Made by a program: the position numbers and the translations under genes. A stretch of DNA of 64,000 nucleotides from Bacillus horti. Lineage in GTDB: Bacteria; Bacillota; Bacilli; Caldalkalibacillales; JCM-10596. A model generated the notes under the pieces. That model saw only the letters and a list, made by a program, of their open reading frames with translations. It did not search any database and was not told where the DNA came from. Shown one piece after another: positions 35,205-43,735 of this stretch. The DNA lies in assembly GCF_030813115.1 (NCBI RefSeq), contig NZ_JAUSTY010000003.1, positions 1-64,000 on the forward strand. The letters are read 5' to 3'. Each line of letters begins with the position of its first letter. Within the stretch, counting starts at the first letter, position 1.

Positions 35205-36812
35205 TTAATCATCAATGCTTATATTCCATAGGATGGGACCATTTAAGTAATCAAATCCACTTATTTCATTACGATGGGACGTAATTTCAACACTGTTACC
35301 AGGTTTAATAATGGGTAGGTAGTTCCAGAACTCCTCTTGTAGCTCTGTCGTTAAAGCTAAGGCTTCCTCTTGACTGGTGGACGCTTGGATCTCGTCGATG
35401 AGTCGGTCAATTTCCGGGCTGTCTGTCCAGCCGGGCCACTCAGCATCAGAAGCTAGAAAAGGGTACTGAACAGGGGTTGGACGCAGGGCCCAGCCGCTTG
35501 TGAACATGTCATACGCACTAGGATCAGCTCGTTTCTCTAGCACGGTGGCCCAATCATAAACCTCTAGCTTCACATTCATCCCAACGCTCTCAAGCTGCTG
35601 CTGGGCTACGACAGCAAGAGAATAGTAATCTTCATACTCACGGGAGGCTAAGATACGCACTTCCTCCCCGTTATATCCAGCTTCAGCTAATAGCTCCCGT
35701 GCTTTTTCCTCATTACGCTGATCATATTGTCCTTTCCCAGCATCGGTATACCATGCGATCTGTTCTTCTAGCATCAACTCATGACGCAGGGTGAAAAAGT
35801 CCTCATTACCGTAGGCTGCATACATCATGTCCTCCATATTCAGTGCAGCGGCCACGGCCTGTCGTAGTTTAATGTCCTTAAACACACCATCACGTTTATT
35901 GAAAACTAGCCCCGGAAAGGAGGCTTCCTGAATGCTGTTTGTAACGTTAGGGTCTGCTTCAAGCTGTGCTGCATTATCAAAGGGAATGAAGTTACCGATG
36001 TGATACTCTCCCGTCTGTATCCCTGTGACACGTGTTGAGGGATCAGAAACAAATTGGAAATAAATATCATCGGCATAGGCCATCTTTTTGCCGCTTAAGC
36101 CATCCGATTCTTCCTCTCTGGATTGATAATCCTCGAAGCGTTCCAGATGGATATGTTGGTCTGAGCGCCAATCTACAAATTGATATGGGCCTGTCCCAAT
36201 GTATTCACTAACCCCCGTTTGGGTAGCAGCTTCTACAATTTCCTTGGGCATAATAGCAGCAATTTGAGTTTGGTCAGCAAAGATGAACATGTCTAATGAT
36301 CCGCTTTGCTCTAATTGGGCAACAACCGTGTAATCCCCGTCTGCTTGAAAGGAGATTCCAGATAGGAAGGAATTTGCTTGTGCAGAGCTTTGTGCCCATT
36401 TCTCCATGGATGCGACAACATCATCAGCGAGCATTTCCTCCCCATTATGAAATTTCACACCTTGGCGCAATTGAAAGGTGACCGTTTTTGCTTCTGTGTC
36501 CACATCGAAGGATTCGGCAAGCATTGGTTTTACCTCAAGATTGCTATCAAACGTAACAAGCTGTTCAAAGATATTTCGTGCAATGTCTCGTGTAGCTGTA
36601 GCCGTGGTTCCCGTCGGATCTAATGTAGGGGGTTGAGCGTTGAAAGCAAAAGTAAGGGTTCCCCCAAAGGAAGTACCTTCGTTCGAGCTGTCGTTATTTG
36701 TTTCAGGATCGGATGTTGCAGATTCTTCATTTGTCCCTGAACAGGCAGTGATTATAAGAAATAATAAGACAAGCAACAAAAACTTCCCCAACCGCAAAAA
36801 GTCATTTTTCAT
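35205..36812 (-). CDS. Family 5 ABC substrate-binding lipoprotein (oligopeptide type, normal order)
   Basis: A 535-residue lipoprotein with lipobox ITAC near residue 24 and a Ser/Asn/Glu-rich linker. The body follows the usual order: LTFAFNAQPPTLDPTG, LRQGVKFHNGEEMLADDVVAS, YIGTGPYQFVDWRSDQHIHL, DIKLRQAVAAALNMEDMM, then the C-terminal lobe AGYNGEEVRILASRE, YDMFTSGWAL and EIDRLIDEIQASTSQEEALAL. It is the first gene of the minus-strand operon and the capture subunit of the importer at 31313-35183. ATG 36810-36812 has GGGAGGTTTGG upstream. The substrate is not readable; association with a CapA-like enzyme hints at a glutamyl peptide, which is speculative. Confidence 0.92.
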   Translation of the reverse strand: MKNDFLRLGKFLLLVLLFLIITACSGTNEESATSDPETNNDSSNEGTSFGGTLTFAFNAQPPTLDPTGTTATATRDIARNIFEQLVTFDSNLEVKPMLAESFDVDTEAKTVTFQLRQGVKFHNGEEMLADDVVASMEKWAQSSAQANSFLSGISFQADGDYTVVAQLEQSGSLDMFIFADQTQIAAIMPKEIVEAATQTGVSEYIGTGPYQFVDWRSDQHIHLERFEDYQSREEESDGLSGKKMAYADDIYFQFVSDPSTRVTGIQTGEYHIGNFIPFDNAAQLEADPNVTNSIQEASFPGLVFNKRDGVFKDIKLRQAVAAALNMEDMMYAAYGNEDFFTLRHELMLEEQIAWYTDAGKGQYDQRNEEKARELLAEAGYNGEEVRILASREYEDYYSLAVVAQQQLESVGMNVKLEVYDWATVLEKRADPSAYDMFTSGWALRPTPVQYPFLASDAEWPGWTDSPEIDRLIDEIQASTSQEEALALTTELQEEFWNYLPIIKPGNSVEITSHRNEISGFDYLNGPILWNISIDD

Positions 36813-37064
36813 TTCCAAACCTCCCATTTATTTTTTAACGACAATAATTACAACTTTTTCGTTATATAAAACTATATGCCACTGCGTAGGGTGTGTCAAT
36901 GGAATTTTCTAAATTTTTAAATATTAAAATCTCTTTTTGATCAGAAGTTGTTCAGAGAAAATGTTTATACTTTCATTAATAGTTTTCTGAAGACGACAAC
37001 ATAGCTTTTTTGTCGATGTGATACAATCAGTTCATAAAAAGTTTGATAACAAGGAGCACCTAGG

Positions 37065-40000
37065 ATGAGTAAGCAATGGCTTGTGTTGTTCGTGGTTTGT
37101 TTTCTATTCATCGTTGTTATACCAGGATACTGGGTTGTTCAAACGATTGTGTCTGCTCAAAATAATCCGCAAGCTGTAGAAGGTGTGCTTGATTTAGGGG
37201 ATTGGGATTTTAGCGATGACGGAATCGTTCGATTAACAGGGGAATGGGAGTTTTACAGAAATCAGTTACTTGAGCCTGCTGATTTTTCAGGCTCTAACTC
37301 TCCCAGTCCGACAGGGATCGTGTCTCTGCCTAGCAAATGGAACGAGTATATAGCAAAGGAAGGGGAATCCGCTAGTGGGTTTGCCACCTTTAGAATGGTG
37401 GTTAAGCTCCAAGGTGATGAGGGTCTTTATGGGGTTCGGACAACCAATATACGTTCGGCAAATAAAGTATATATGCAAGGTCAACTGGTTGGAGCTAGTG
37501 GACTACCAAGTGGTGAGGAAATTACAGGAAAAGAGAGCAATATTCCTTATGTTGGCTTTGCTTCTGTGACTGGAAATGAGGTTGAAATCCTCGTACAAAT
37601 AGCGAACTACAGCTATTCTTCTGGTGGGATGATCTATCCGCTGGTATTTGGGGATCAGTCTTCTGTTCTAAAAAATAGAGAGTTTCATGTCCTAGTAGAC
37701 TTGCTCACGGCAGCTAGCTTTTTAATTCCTGTTATTTATTTTCTGTTTCTATATTCCCTTCGTAGGAAGGAAACGGCATTACTATATTTAGGACTTTTCT
37801 GTTTGTGTGCTCTTGTTTATGTGCTTACTCATGGGGAAAAGCTTCTTGTTTCTGCACTACCAGGCCTCAGCTATGAGTGGTTTATGAAGCTTCAGTTCAT
37901 TCCCTCCATTCTTGCTTATTTATTTATAATGCTGTACGTATCGGTCTCGTTTCCCAATGCTTTAAGCAAATGGGCTACAATATTATCTAAGGTATTGACC
38001 ACCTCTGCGGTAATTGTGGCTATTATTCTTCCTGTTCAATTATTTTCACAATGGGAGATTATCTTATTCATGGTGGCTTTTGCGATGATGTGCTATGTCA
38101 TGTACGCTCTATTTGCCGCCATGAAACGCCATCTAGAGGATGCTTTGTTTTTATTCATGAGCATTCAAAGTATTATTGTTGTTATGTTTGTGAATATCCT
38201 CTACGTGAATGGTATGTTTGAAGGTCAGGCGATCGCTGCTTATGAAATGCTCCTTTTTGTTGTCGCGCAGGCGATGCTTCTAGCTAAGACGTATGCCCAA
38301 TCTTTTGAAGAGGTGGAGCAGCTTTCGCAAAGGCTGCTTACGTTAGATGGATTAAAGGATGAATTTCTAGCGAATACATCTCATGAACTACGTACTCCGT
38401 TACATGGCATCATTAATATATCTGAATCCTTGCTTCAGGGCGCTGCTGGAAGTATGAATGAGAAGCAGAGCAAGGATCTTTCTCTCGTTGTTTCTACGGG
38501 GAAGCGTTTGTCCTCCTTAATTAATGATCTATTAGATTTCTCAAAGCTCAAAAATGGCGAGGTCACTCTTAACCGAAAGGCGGTTGGTCTGCAGGCTGTC
38601 TTTGAGTCAGTCCTAGAGGTAGCCACTCATTTAGTGGGTAACAAAAAAATTGAATTTGTCCAGAAATGGCCGACTCATATGCCATTTGTGTATGCGGATG
38701 AGGATAAGCTTCATCAAATTTTATATAACCTGCTTGGGAATGCGATTAAATTTACAAGCGAAGGTGAAATTCGAGTAGGAGCTAGTATTGAGAAGGGACA
38801 GGTTACCGTTTCTATAGTAGATACTGGAATTGGAATTGAAGAAAAGAGATTAATAGATTTATTCAAACCGTATGATCAGCTTGAGGTTCCTTATGAGCAG
38901 GAAGGATACTCCGGAACAGGACTGGGTTTGAGCATTACGAAGAGGTTAGTTGAGCTTGGTGATGGCCGGATCTGGGTTAAATCTAAGGTAGGGGTAGGCA
39001 GTTCTTTTTATTTCACTCTTCCCTTAGCTAAAGAGGGTGTTTCCCTTGAAGGGGTCAAAAGGGAGCAGGCTTTGCCTCTAAGGCAAATAGAGCTTAGCTA
39101 TCTGCAGGGTCAAGAAAGGCAGGAAAAAGAGTACACGATTCTTGTTGTCGATGATGATCCTATTAATCTACGTGTCCTGCTTAATTTGCTATCGCTAGAA
39201 AATTATGCAGTCATTGCTGTATCAGATGGAGAAAGAGCTTATGAGGAAATTCAAAGAAACCGACAGATTGATCTTCTCATAGTCGATTGGATGATGCCTA
39301 ACCTTTCTGGTCTGGAGCTATCTCGAAGAATACGTGAGCGGTTCCTGCTTTCTGAGCTTCCAATTTTAATGCTTACAGCTAGAAGTCGCTCCGAGGATAT
39401 TCAAACAGGATTTCAAGCTGGAATTAATGACTTTTTGAGTAAGCCTGTAGATGCAGAAGAGCTAAAGGCAAGAGTGCGTACGCTCTTACAGCTTAGACGT
39501 TCTGTTCAAGCTGTCGTTCAAACAGAAATGGCCTTTTTACAGGCCCAGATTAAGCCGCACTTTTTATTTAATGCCTTAAATACAATTATTGCTCTTTGCC
39601 CTGTAGAGCCTGACAAAGCGATGCAGCTGTTGTGGGAGCTTAGCCAATATTTGCGAAGTAGCTTTGATTTTCATCATCGGGAGGAAAAGGTTTCCCTTCA
39701 AAAGGAATTACAGCTGGTGAAGTCGTACTTATCTCTAGAGCAGGGCCGGTTTGAAGAGAGACTTACCATGCATTATGACATTGATGAGTCTATACAGGTT
39801 CAAGTACCTCCATTAAGCATCCAGCCTATTGTTGAAAATGCTGTACGACATGGGATTATGAAAAAGGCAGCAGGAGGGAGCATCTGGTTAAAGGTGTGGG
39901 AGGATGTTGTTAGACAAAAGGTTATGGTGACCGTTACGGATGACGGATTAGGGATGACACCGGAAATGGTTCAGCAGCTTTTCCGGGAGCGAGAGACCGG

Positions 40001-40157
40001 TGAGGACAGAGGAGTGGGAATCCTAAATATCCATCGGAGACTACAGATGTTTTATGGAGAAGGGCTACACATTGAAAGTCAACCAGGGCAAGGGACTGTT
40101 GTACGCTTTGAGATCCCTTCTATGATAGTGGAGGATGAGGGTGTGAGCAGTGATTAG
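37065..40157 (+). CDS. Hybrid sensor kinase: 7TMR-DISM sensor, HisKA/ATPase, receiver, LytS-type second kinase
   Basis: A 1030-residue membrane sensor. Order: signal/first helix (residues 7-29); an extracytoplasmic jelly-roll-like 7TMR-DISM region (about 40-200: VRLTGEWEFYRNQLL, TFRMVVKL, IYPLVFGDQ); seven membrane helices (about 213-405); a HisKA core with His440 in TSHELRTPLHG; an ATPase domain (NLLGNAIKFTSEGEI, VDTGIGIEEKR, GTGLGLSITKRL); a receiver with VVDDDPINLR and phospho-acceptor Asp741 in LIVDWMMPN; then a second kinase of the His_kinase/LytS class with His832 in QAQIKPHFLFNALN and its own ATPase domain (PIVENAVRHGI, DDGLGMTP, GVGILNIHRRL). Followed 141 bases later by a SARP-type response regulator, its probable output. 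ATG with AAGGAGCACC upstream. Confidence 0.9.
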   Translation: MSKQWLVLFVVCFLFIVVIPGYWVVQTIVSAQNNPQAVEGVLDLGDWDFSDDGIVRLTGEWEFYRNQLLEPADFSGSNSPSPTGIVSLPSKWNEYIAKEGESASGFATFRMVVKLQGDEGLYGVRTTNIRSANKVYMQGQLVGASGLPSGEEITGKESNIPYVGFASVTGNEVEILVQIANYSYSSGGMIYPLVFGDQSSVLKNREFHVLVDLLTAASFLIPVIYFLFLYSLRRKETALLYLGLFCLCALVYVLTHGEKLLVSALPGLSYEWFMKLQFIPSILAYLFIMLYVSVSFPNALSKWATILSKVLTTSAVIVAIILPVQLFSQWEIILFMVAFAMMCYVMYALFAAMKRHLEDALFLFMSIQSIIVVMFVNILYVNGMFEGQAIAAYEMLLFVVAQAMLLAKTYAQSFEEVEQLSQRLLTLDGLKDEFLANTSHELRTPLHGIINISESLLQGAAGSMNEKQSKDLSLVVSTGKRLSSLINDLLDFSKLKNGEVTLNRKAVGLQAVFESVLEVATHLVGNKKIEFVQKWPTHMPFVYADEDKLHQILYNLLGNAIKFTSEGEIRVGASIEKGQVTVSIVDTGIGIEEKRLIDLFKPYDQLEVPYEQEGYSGTGLGLSITKRLVELGDGRIWVKSKVGVGSSFYFTLPLAKEGVSLEGVKREQALPLRQIELSYLQGQERQEKEYTILVVDDDPINLRVLLNLLSLENYAVIAVSDGERAYEEIQRNRQIDLLIVDWMMPNLSGLELSRRIRERFLLSELPILMLTARSRSEDIQTGFQAGINDFLSKPVDAEELKARVRTLLQLRRSVQAVVQTEMAFLQAQIKPHFLFNALNTIIALCPVEPDKAMQLLWELSQYLRSSFDFHHREEKVSLQKELQLVKSYLSLEQGRFEERLTMHYDIDESIQVQVPPLSIQPIVENAVRHGIMKKAAGGSIWLKVWEDVVRQKVMVTVTDDGLGMTPEMVQQLFRERETGEDRGVGILNIHRRLQMFYGEGLHIESQPGQGTVVRFEIPSMIVEDEGVSSD

Positions 40158-40200
40158 GTAAAGGAAATAAAGAAGAAAGAAATATGAAGTAAGAGGAAAG

Positions 40201-40275
40201 AAGTAAGAAGGAAGTAAGAAGGAAGTAAGAAGGAAGTAAGAAGGAAGTAAGAAGGAAGTAAGAAGGAAGTAAGAA
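40201..40275. repeat. 11-bp polypurine tandem repeat between kinase and regulator genes
   Basis: Six perfect copies of AAGTAAGAAGG plus a nine-base partial copy. Similar degenerate units precede it (GAAGTAAGAGG from 40187). All bases but T are purines on the plus strand. The array lies between the kinase stop and the SARP regulator's ribosome site (AGGGAGGGTG at 40280-40289). Copy number could vary by slippage and each unit carries an SD-like AAGGAAG at its junction. Confidence 0.95.
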
Positions 40276-40298
40276 ACCCTAGGGAGGGTGAGTGAGGA

Positions 40299-41432
40299 AT
40301 GAAGGTCATTCTTGTTGACGATGAAAGACCAGCGTTACTGCAGCTTGAGAGACTCCTAAAGATGGATGGCAGAATGCAAGTGGACGGAAAATATACGTCT
40401 GCGCAAGCTGGTCTGGATCATGTGAAAAAGGAGCCTGTTGATATTGTGTTCCTAGATATAGATATGCCTGAAATGAACGGGTTGGAGGCTGCGGAGCATT
40501 TTCAGCAGGCTAATCAAGAGCTGCGTATTATTTTTGTTACAGCGTATTCAAACTTTGCTTTGGAGGCGTTCGAGCTCTTCGCTCTAGATTACCTTCTAAA
40601 GCCAATCCTACCTGCACGGTTAACGAAAACAGTGGATCGTGTTGTAGAGTACTCGGGGTTTAAGGGAAGGAATGAACGGCAAGATGAACCGCAAGAGTCT
40701 GAACCTCTTATTCAATGCTTTAAACGCTTTGTCCTGCAGGTAAATGATGGAACCATAAAAGAGTTGAAATGGAGGACGCTTAAGACAAAGGAGCTCTTTG
40801 CTTATTTGCTGCATCATAATGGGAAATGGCTGTCCAAGGATCATCTGGTTGAAACGATCTGGCCAGACTACCCAATGGATAAAGCTGTTGTTCATTTACA
40901 TACATCGATCTATCAAATCAGAAAGATGCTGAAGGAGTGGAATGGGGAAGCAAAGGTTGAATTTGCTCAGGATAGCTATCGCATTCTTCAGGACAAGCTA
41001 ACTACAGATGTGTTCCAATTTGAACAGGGCTTGGGTCATCTAATTATTGATACGGAGCAGAATTGGGAGGTGGGGCAGCAAAAGCTTGCCCTCTACACGG
41101 GAGATTACCTTGAGGAGTGCGATTATCCTTGGGCAGAGGCCAAAAGAAGTGAGCTGCAGCAAAGTTTTTTTGCTCTTTCTTTGGATATGGCAAAGTATGA
41201 ACTACAAGCGATGCGTGGTAAACAAGCGTTACATCGCTTGAAGGCTGTTCACGGGGTGGATCCCTATTCAGAGGAATGCTGCAGACTCATGCTGGAGGCT
41301 TATGCAGCTAATCAGGAATATATCCAGCTTCGTCAATACTATGATGAGTTTAAGGCCAGGCTTCAAGAGGATTTAGGAGTAGAGCCAGAGCAAATTACTG
41401 AGACAACTTATGAGTGGCTTCTACAAAGATAG
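40299..41432 (+). CDS. SARP-type response regulator: receiver, winged helix, BTAD domain
   Basis: A 377-residue regulator. Residues 1-120 are a receiver (VILVDDERPALLQL, phospho-acceptor Asp in IVFLDIDMPEMNG, FVTAYS, YLLKPI). Residues about 145-230 are an OmpR-type winged helix (LKTKELFAYLLHHNGKWLSKDHLVETIWPD, VVHLHTSIYQIRKML). From about 240 to the end is a bacterial transcriptional activator domain of TPR-like helices (YTGDYLEECDYPWAEAKR, DPYSEECCRLMLEAYAA, LQEDLGVEPEQITE). SARP regulators are best known from antibiotic clusters of actinomycetes; in Bacillales they occur with membrane kinases. Partner of the hybrid kinase upstream; target genes unknown. Confidence 0.88.
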   Translation: MKVILVDDERPALLQLERLLKMDGRMQVDGKYTSAQAGLDHVKKEPVDIVFLDIDMPEMNGLEAAEHFQQANQELRIIFVTAYSNFALEAFELFALDYLLKPILPARLTKTVDRVVEYSGFKGRNERQDEPQESEPLIQCFKRFVLQVNDGTIKELKWRTLKTKELFAYLLHHNGKWLSKDHLVETIWPDYPMDKAVVHLHTSIYQIRKMLKEWNGEAKVEFAQDSYRILQDKLTTDVFQFEQGLGHLIIDTEQNWEVGQQKLALYTGDYLEECDYPWAEAKRSELQQSFFALSLDMAKYELQAMRGKQALHRLKAVHGVDPYSEECCRLMLEAYAANQEYIQLRQYYDEFKARLQEDLGVEPEQITETTYEWLLQR

Positions 41433-41492
41433 AATAAACAAGCATAATCTGCTAAAGACAGGGTATACATAGAAGCATATGGAGGTGCTTCT

Positions 41493-42272
41493 ATGAGCAG
41501 AATAGGATTTGTTTGGTTAAACATTATTGGATATGTTGGTGTACTTATTGTCAATTTTTTAGCCAATGCTTTACCTATTGCAGGAAGAGATACGGGGGAG
41601 ATCTCCGAGATGTATCCCGTTCTGGTAACGCCTGCATCCTATGCTTTTTCGATATGGTCGCTCATTTATCTTCTTCTGGGGGGATTTGTCATTCTACAAG
41701 CGCTTCCCAGATGGAGGAATGATCCGAGGTTTGAAGCGATAGGCCCATGGTTCTTCATAAGCTGTGTTCTAAACAGCTCATGGATTGTGTTCTGGCATTA
41801 CCTACAGATCAATATTTCTGTCCTCATCATGCTCGCTCTGTTAGGTACATTAATTATTCTTTATTTAAAAACCCGTTCAAACACTTCGCTCTGGTTTCAG
41901 GCCAAAGAGGATAAACGGGACACATTACCAGCCTTTTTGTTTATAAAGCTTCCTTTTAGTATATATCTAGGCTGGATTTCGGTGGCTACCATAGTTAACA
42001 TAAGTGTTGCCTTGTATGCAGCAGATTGGGGTGGCTGGGGCTTATCAGATACGTTTTGGTCTGTAGCAGTTCTTCTTGTTGCTGCTCTGCTTGCTTTGTG
42101 GATAGGTCATGCGTACAATGATCAGGCTTATAGATTGGTTGTGATTTGGGCTCTAATAGCTATAGGGATTAAACAGGTAGACCACAGTGCAATAGCATGG
42201 TCAGCTTGGGGGTTAGCGTCCATTTTACTGATTGCTATTTTGGCCTCTATTATTAGTAAATCTAGGAGGTAA
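41493..42272 (+). CDS. TspO/MBR-family tryptophan-rich membrane protein
   Basis: A 259-residue membrane protein with about seven hydrophobic segments, longer than classical five-helix TspO (about 160). It shows FLANALPIAGRDTGEISEMYPVLVTPASYAFSIWSLIYLLLG and NSSWIVFWHYLQINISVL, the hallmark Trp-rich positions of the TspO/MBR fold, followed by LPFSIYLGWISVATIVN. Relatives bind porphyrins or related ligands, and the function of the long form is unknown. ATG with GGAGGTGC upstream, 60 bases after the SARP regulator and possibly in the same transcript. Confidence 0.82.
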   Translation: MSRIGFVWLNIIGYVGVLIVNFLANALPIAGRDTGEISEMYPVLVTPASYAFSIWSLIYLLLGGFVILQALPRWRNDPRFEAIGPWFFISCVLNSSWIVFWHYLQINISVLIMLALLGTLIILYLKTRSNTSLWFQAKEDKRDTLPAFLFIKLPFSIYLGWISVATIVNISVALYAADWGGWGLSDTFWSVAVLLVAALLALWIGHAYNDQAYRLVVIWALIAIGIKQVDHSAIAWSAWGLASILLIAILASIISKSRR

Positions 42273-42317
42273 AGCTACTGTGGATCGCTGCCCCTTTAGT
42301 TAATGAGCGGTGCATGA

Positions 42318-42323
42318 TATAAT
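42318..42323 (+). promoter_or_regulatory. Probable -10 box of the toxin-antitoxin operon
   Basis: A consensus TATAAT with an upstream TTAGTT at 16-base spacing (42296-42301) lies 60 bases before the antitoxin start. No obvious operator palindrome is seen. Confidence 0.45.
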
Positions 42324-42382
42324 TTAAAGGCAAAGAGATATTGCTTACCATTTTGGCTAAATCATGTTTGGAGGTGGTCAAG

Positions 42383-42562
42383 TTGTCAGTCACTGAGAGA
42401 ATTATTCAACAGATTGAAAAGTTGTCAGCAGTTGAAAGAAAAGAACTTTTGAAAGCTTTAAATGAAAAGTACTTTTCGGAAGAAGATCGAAAGTTTATTG
42501 TCGGTGAGAACTATGACTTTTGGCTAAACGAACAGGATAATGCCTATGATGCACTTGGGTAA
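42383..42562 (+). CDS. Antitoxin of a MazF/PemK-type toxin-antitoxin pair
   Basis: A 59-residue protein beginning LSVTERIIQQIEKLSAVERKEL from TTG 42383, which has GGAGGTGG seven bases upstream; the reading frame extends further back but without a ribosome site. An N-terminal helix region is followed by an acidic tail ending YDFWLNEQDNAYDALG, a tail commonly seen in antitoxins and likely to wrap the toxin. No typical ribbon-helix-helix or AbrB-type DNA-binding motif is obvious. Ends 11 bases before the toxin gene, so they are co-translated. Confidence 0.65.
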   Translation: MSVTERIIQQIEKLSAVERKELLKALNEKYFSEEDRKFIVGENYDFWLNEQDNAYDALG

Positions 42563-42573
42563 TACTCACTTTA

Positions 42574-42888
42574 GTGCAAGGAGACATTTGGCTTACAAAG
42601 GTTTACTTTCAAAATTTTGAGATGTTTAAGGTTCGTCCTGTCGTTATTGTTGGTCATGATTTAACGATAGATATAGATGTAATCATCTCTCCAATCACCA
42701 GTGCAGCACCTCGGAGTGAGTTTGATGTTGTTATTGAATTTTGGAAAGAATCAGGTCTATTATATCCTTCTGTAGCAAGAACGACAAAGCTTGCTTCCAT
42801 TCCTAGAAAAGAACTTATGAGGAAATTAGGAAAATTAAATGAACAGGATTTAAAAAATGTTATTTCACAGTGTAGAAAATTGTTCTGA
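42574..42888 (+). CDS. MazF/PemK-family mRNA endonuclease toxin
   Basis: A 104-residue protein: QGDIWLTKVYF at the start, the fold strand VRPVVIVG, PITSAAPRSEFDVVIEFW (with the Arg-Ser of the active-site region) and the family segment GLLYPSVARTTKLASIPRKEL. MazF enzymes cut single-stranded RNA at short sequences and are held by the antitoxin. GTG start at 42574 with only a weak ribosome site, so translation probably depends on coupling to the antitoxin gene. AT-rich and unrelated to its neighbours, which suits a mobile addiction or stress module. Confidence 0.85.
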   Translation: MQGDIWLTKVYFQNFEMFKVRPVVIVGHDLTIDIDVIISPITSAAPRSEFDVVIEFWKESGLLYPSVARTTKLASIPRKELMRKLGKLNEQDLKNVISQCRKLF

Positions 42889-42890
42889 TA

Positions 42891-42919
42891 AAGAGTCTCC
42901 AAAGGGGATTCTTTTTTTT
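42891..42919 (+). terminator. Terminator of the toxin-antitoxin operon
   Basis: AAGAGTCTCC and GGGGATTCTT (with G-T pairs) form a short stem around AAAG-like loop, followed by eight T. Confidence 0.8.
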
Positions 42920-43034
42920 CGCTATAGCATTTGGTAGCAAGGAAGAGGTATAAAACACACCTACATATAAGGTATAATAAAAAGATATGAAGATGATTGG
43001 GATAATTGTAACAGGATGAAGGGATGAATCTAAA

Positions 43035-43487
43035 ATGAAGCATGTTCAGGGAAAACAGCCGGATTCGTTTACAGCTACACAGCCATTGCTTGCGGCTTCC
43101 ATTGTACCAGTATTTCTTGTGACCGTACCGGTTTTTATGCTTTTTATGAATTCAATAGAGAGTGAAGGAAGACCTTGGCTAATCGGAGGATATTTAGTAT
43201 TAATCATAGCTTTAGCCATTATGAATTTTGTGTTCGTCAATAAAAGGCGGATGATTTCAATTGAAGAGGACAAGCTTCTAGTAGGGAATCGGGTCTATCC
43301 AGCAGATGATATCAAGAAGCTAGAAGTAAGAGATAATTCCCGTTATCTAAATATTTACTTGAAGCATAAATGGGGAGCTATTGGCTACCACATTCGGGAG
43401 CAGGATGAATTCAAGGAGCTGAAGAAACGGGTACAGAAATGGTCTAGTCAGCATAAGGTTGAATGGAAAACCGATCAGAATAAGTAG
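43035..43487 (+). CDS. Two-helix membrane protein with PH-like domain, unknown function
   Basis: A 150-residue protein. Two hydrophobic segments (about 20-45 and 55-75) are followed by a soluble tail with strands typical of bacterial PH-like domains (MISIEEDKLLVGNRVYPADDIKKLEVRDN, LNIYLKHKWGAIGYHI) and a C-terminal helix (FKELKKRVQKWSSQH). I do not recognise a named family. ATG with GAAGGGATG upstream. A TATAAT at 42972-42977 may be its promoter. Monocistronic between the toxin operon and the BMP operon. Confidence 0.6.
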   Translation: MKHVQGKQPDSFTATQPLLAASIVPVFLVTVPVFMLFMNSIESEGRPWLIGGYLVLIIALAIMNFVFVNKRRMISIEEDKLLVGNRVYPADDIKKLEVRDNSRYLNIYLKHKWGAIGYHIREQDEFKELKKRVQKWSSQHKVEWKTDQNK

Positions 43488-43647
43488 AACAAGATGTAAT
43501 CGTAGTTTCTCTTGTTGTTAGGTAGAAGTAACATATAAAACAAAAAAATTATATGCTTAATATCTTGTCGAAAATTCTTTTTAAATTGTTTTAAAATTTT
43601 TAAAAGATGGAAAGAATAAATGCTAGATAGTAGGGAAAAGAAAACTA

Positions 43648-43676
43648 TTGAAAATGATGAGTGTAAAGCATATAGT
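43648..43676 (+). promoter_or_regulatory. Probable promoter of the nucleoside importer operon
   Basis: TTGAAA, 17 bases, then TATAGT, a good sigma-A type match, about 60 bases upstream of the BMP-family gene. The surrounding 240-base intergenic region is very AT-rich. I see no purine riboswitch or clear operator. Confidence 0.6.
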
Positions 43677-43735
43677 AGAGTATGAAATACAACTTAACTT
43701 AAAGATTTTAAGAGAATAATAGGGGGATTTTTGAG

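Noticed and set aside
40201-40275. CRISPR-like array
   Set aside because: The units are only 11 bases with no unique spacers, and no cas genes are present.
42654-43043. Minus-strand frame of 129 codons over the toxin gene
   Set aside because: It overlaps the MazF-type toxin and its terminator, and its translation is not protein-like.
43488-43735. Purine riboswitch upstream of the nucleoside importer
   Set aside because: The AT-rich leader lacks the conserved purine-riboswitch core and the two loop motifs; only an ordinary promoter is seen.
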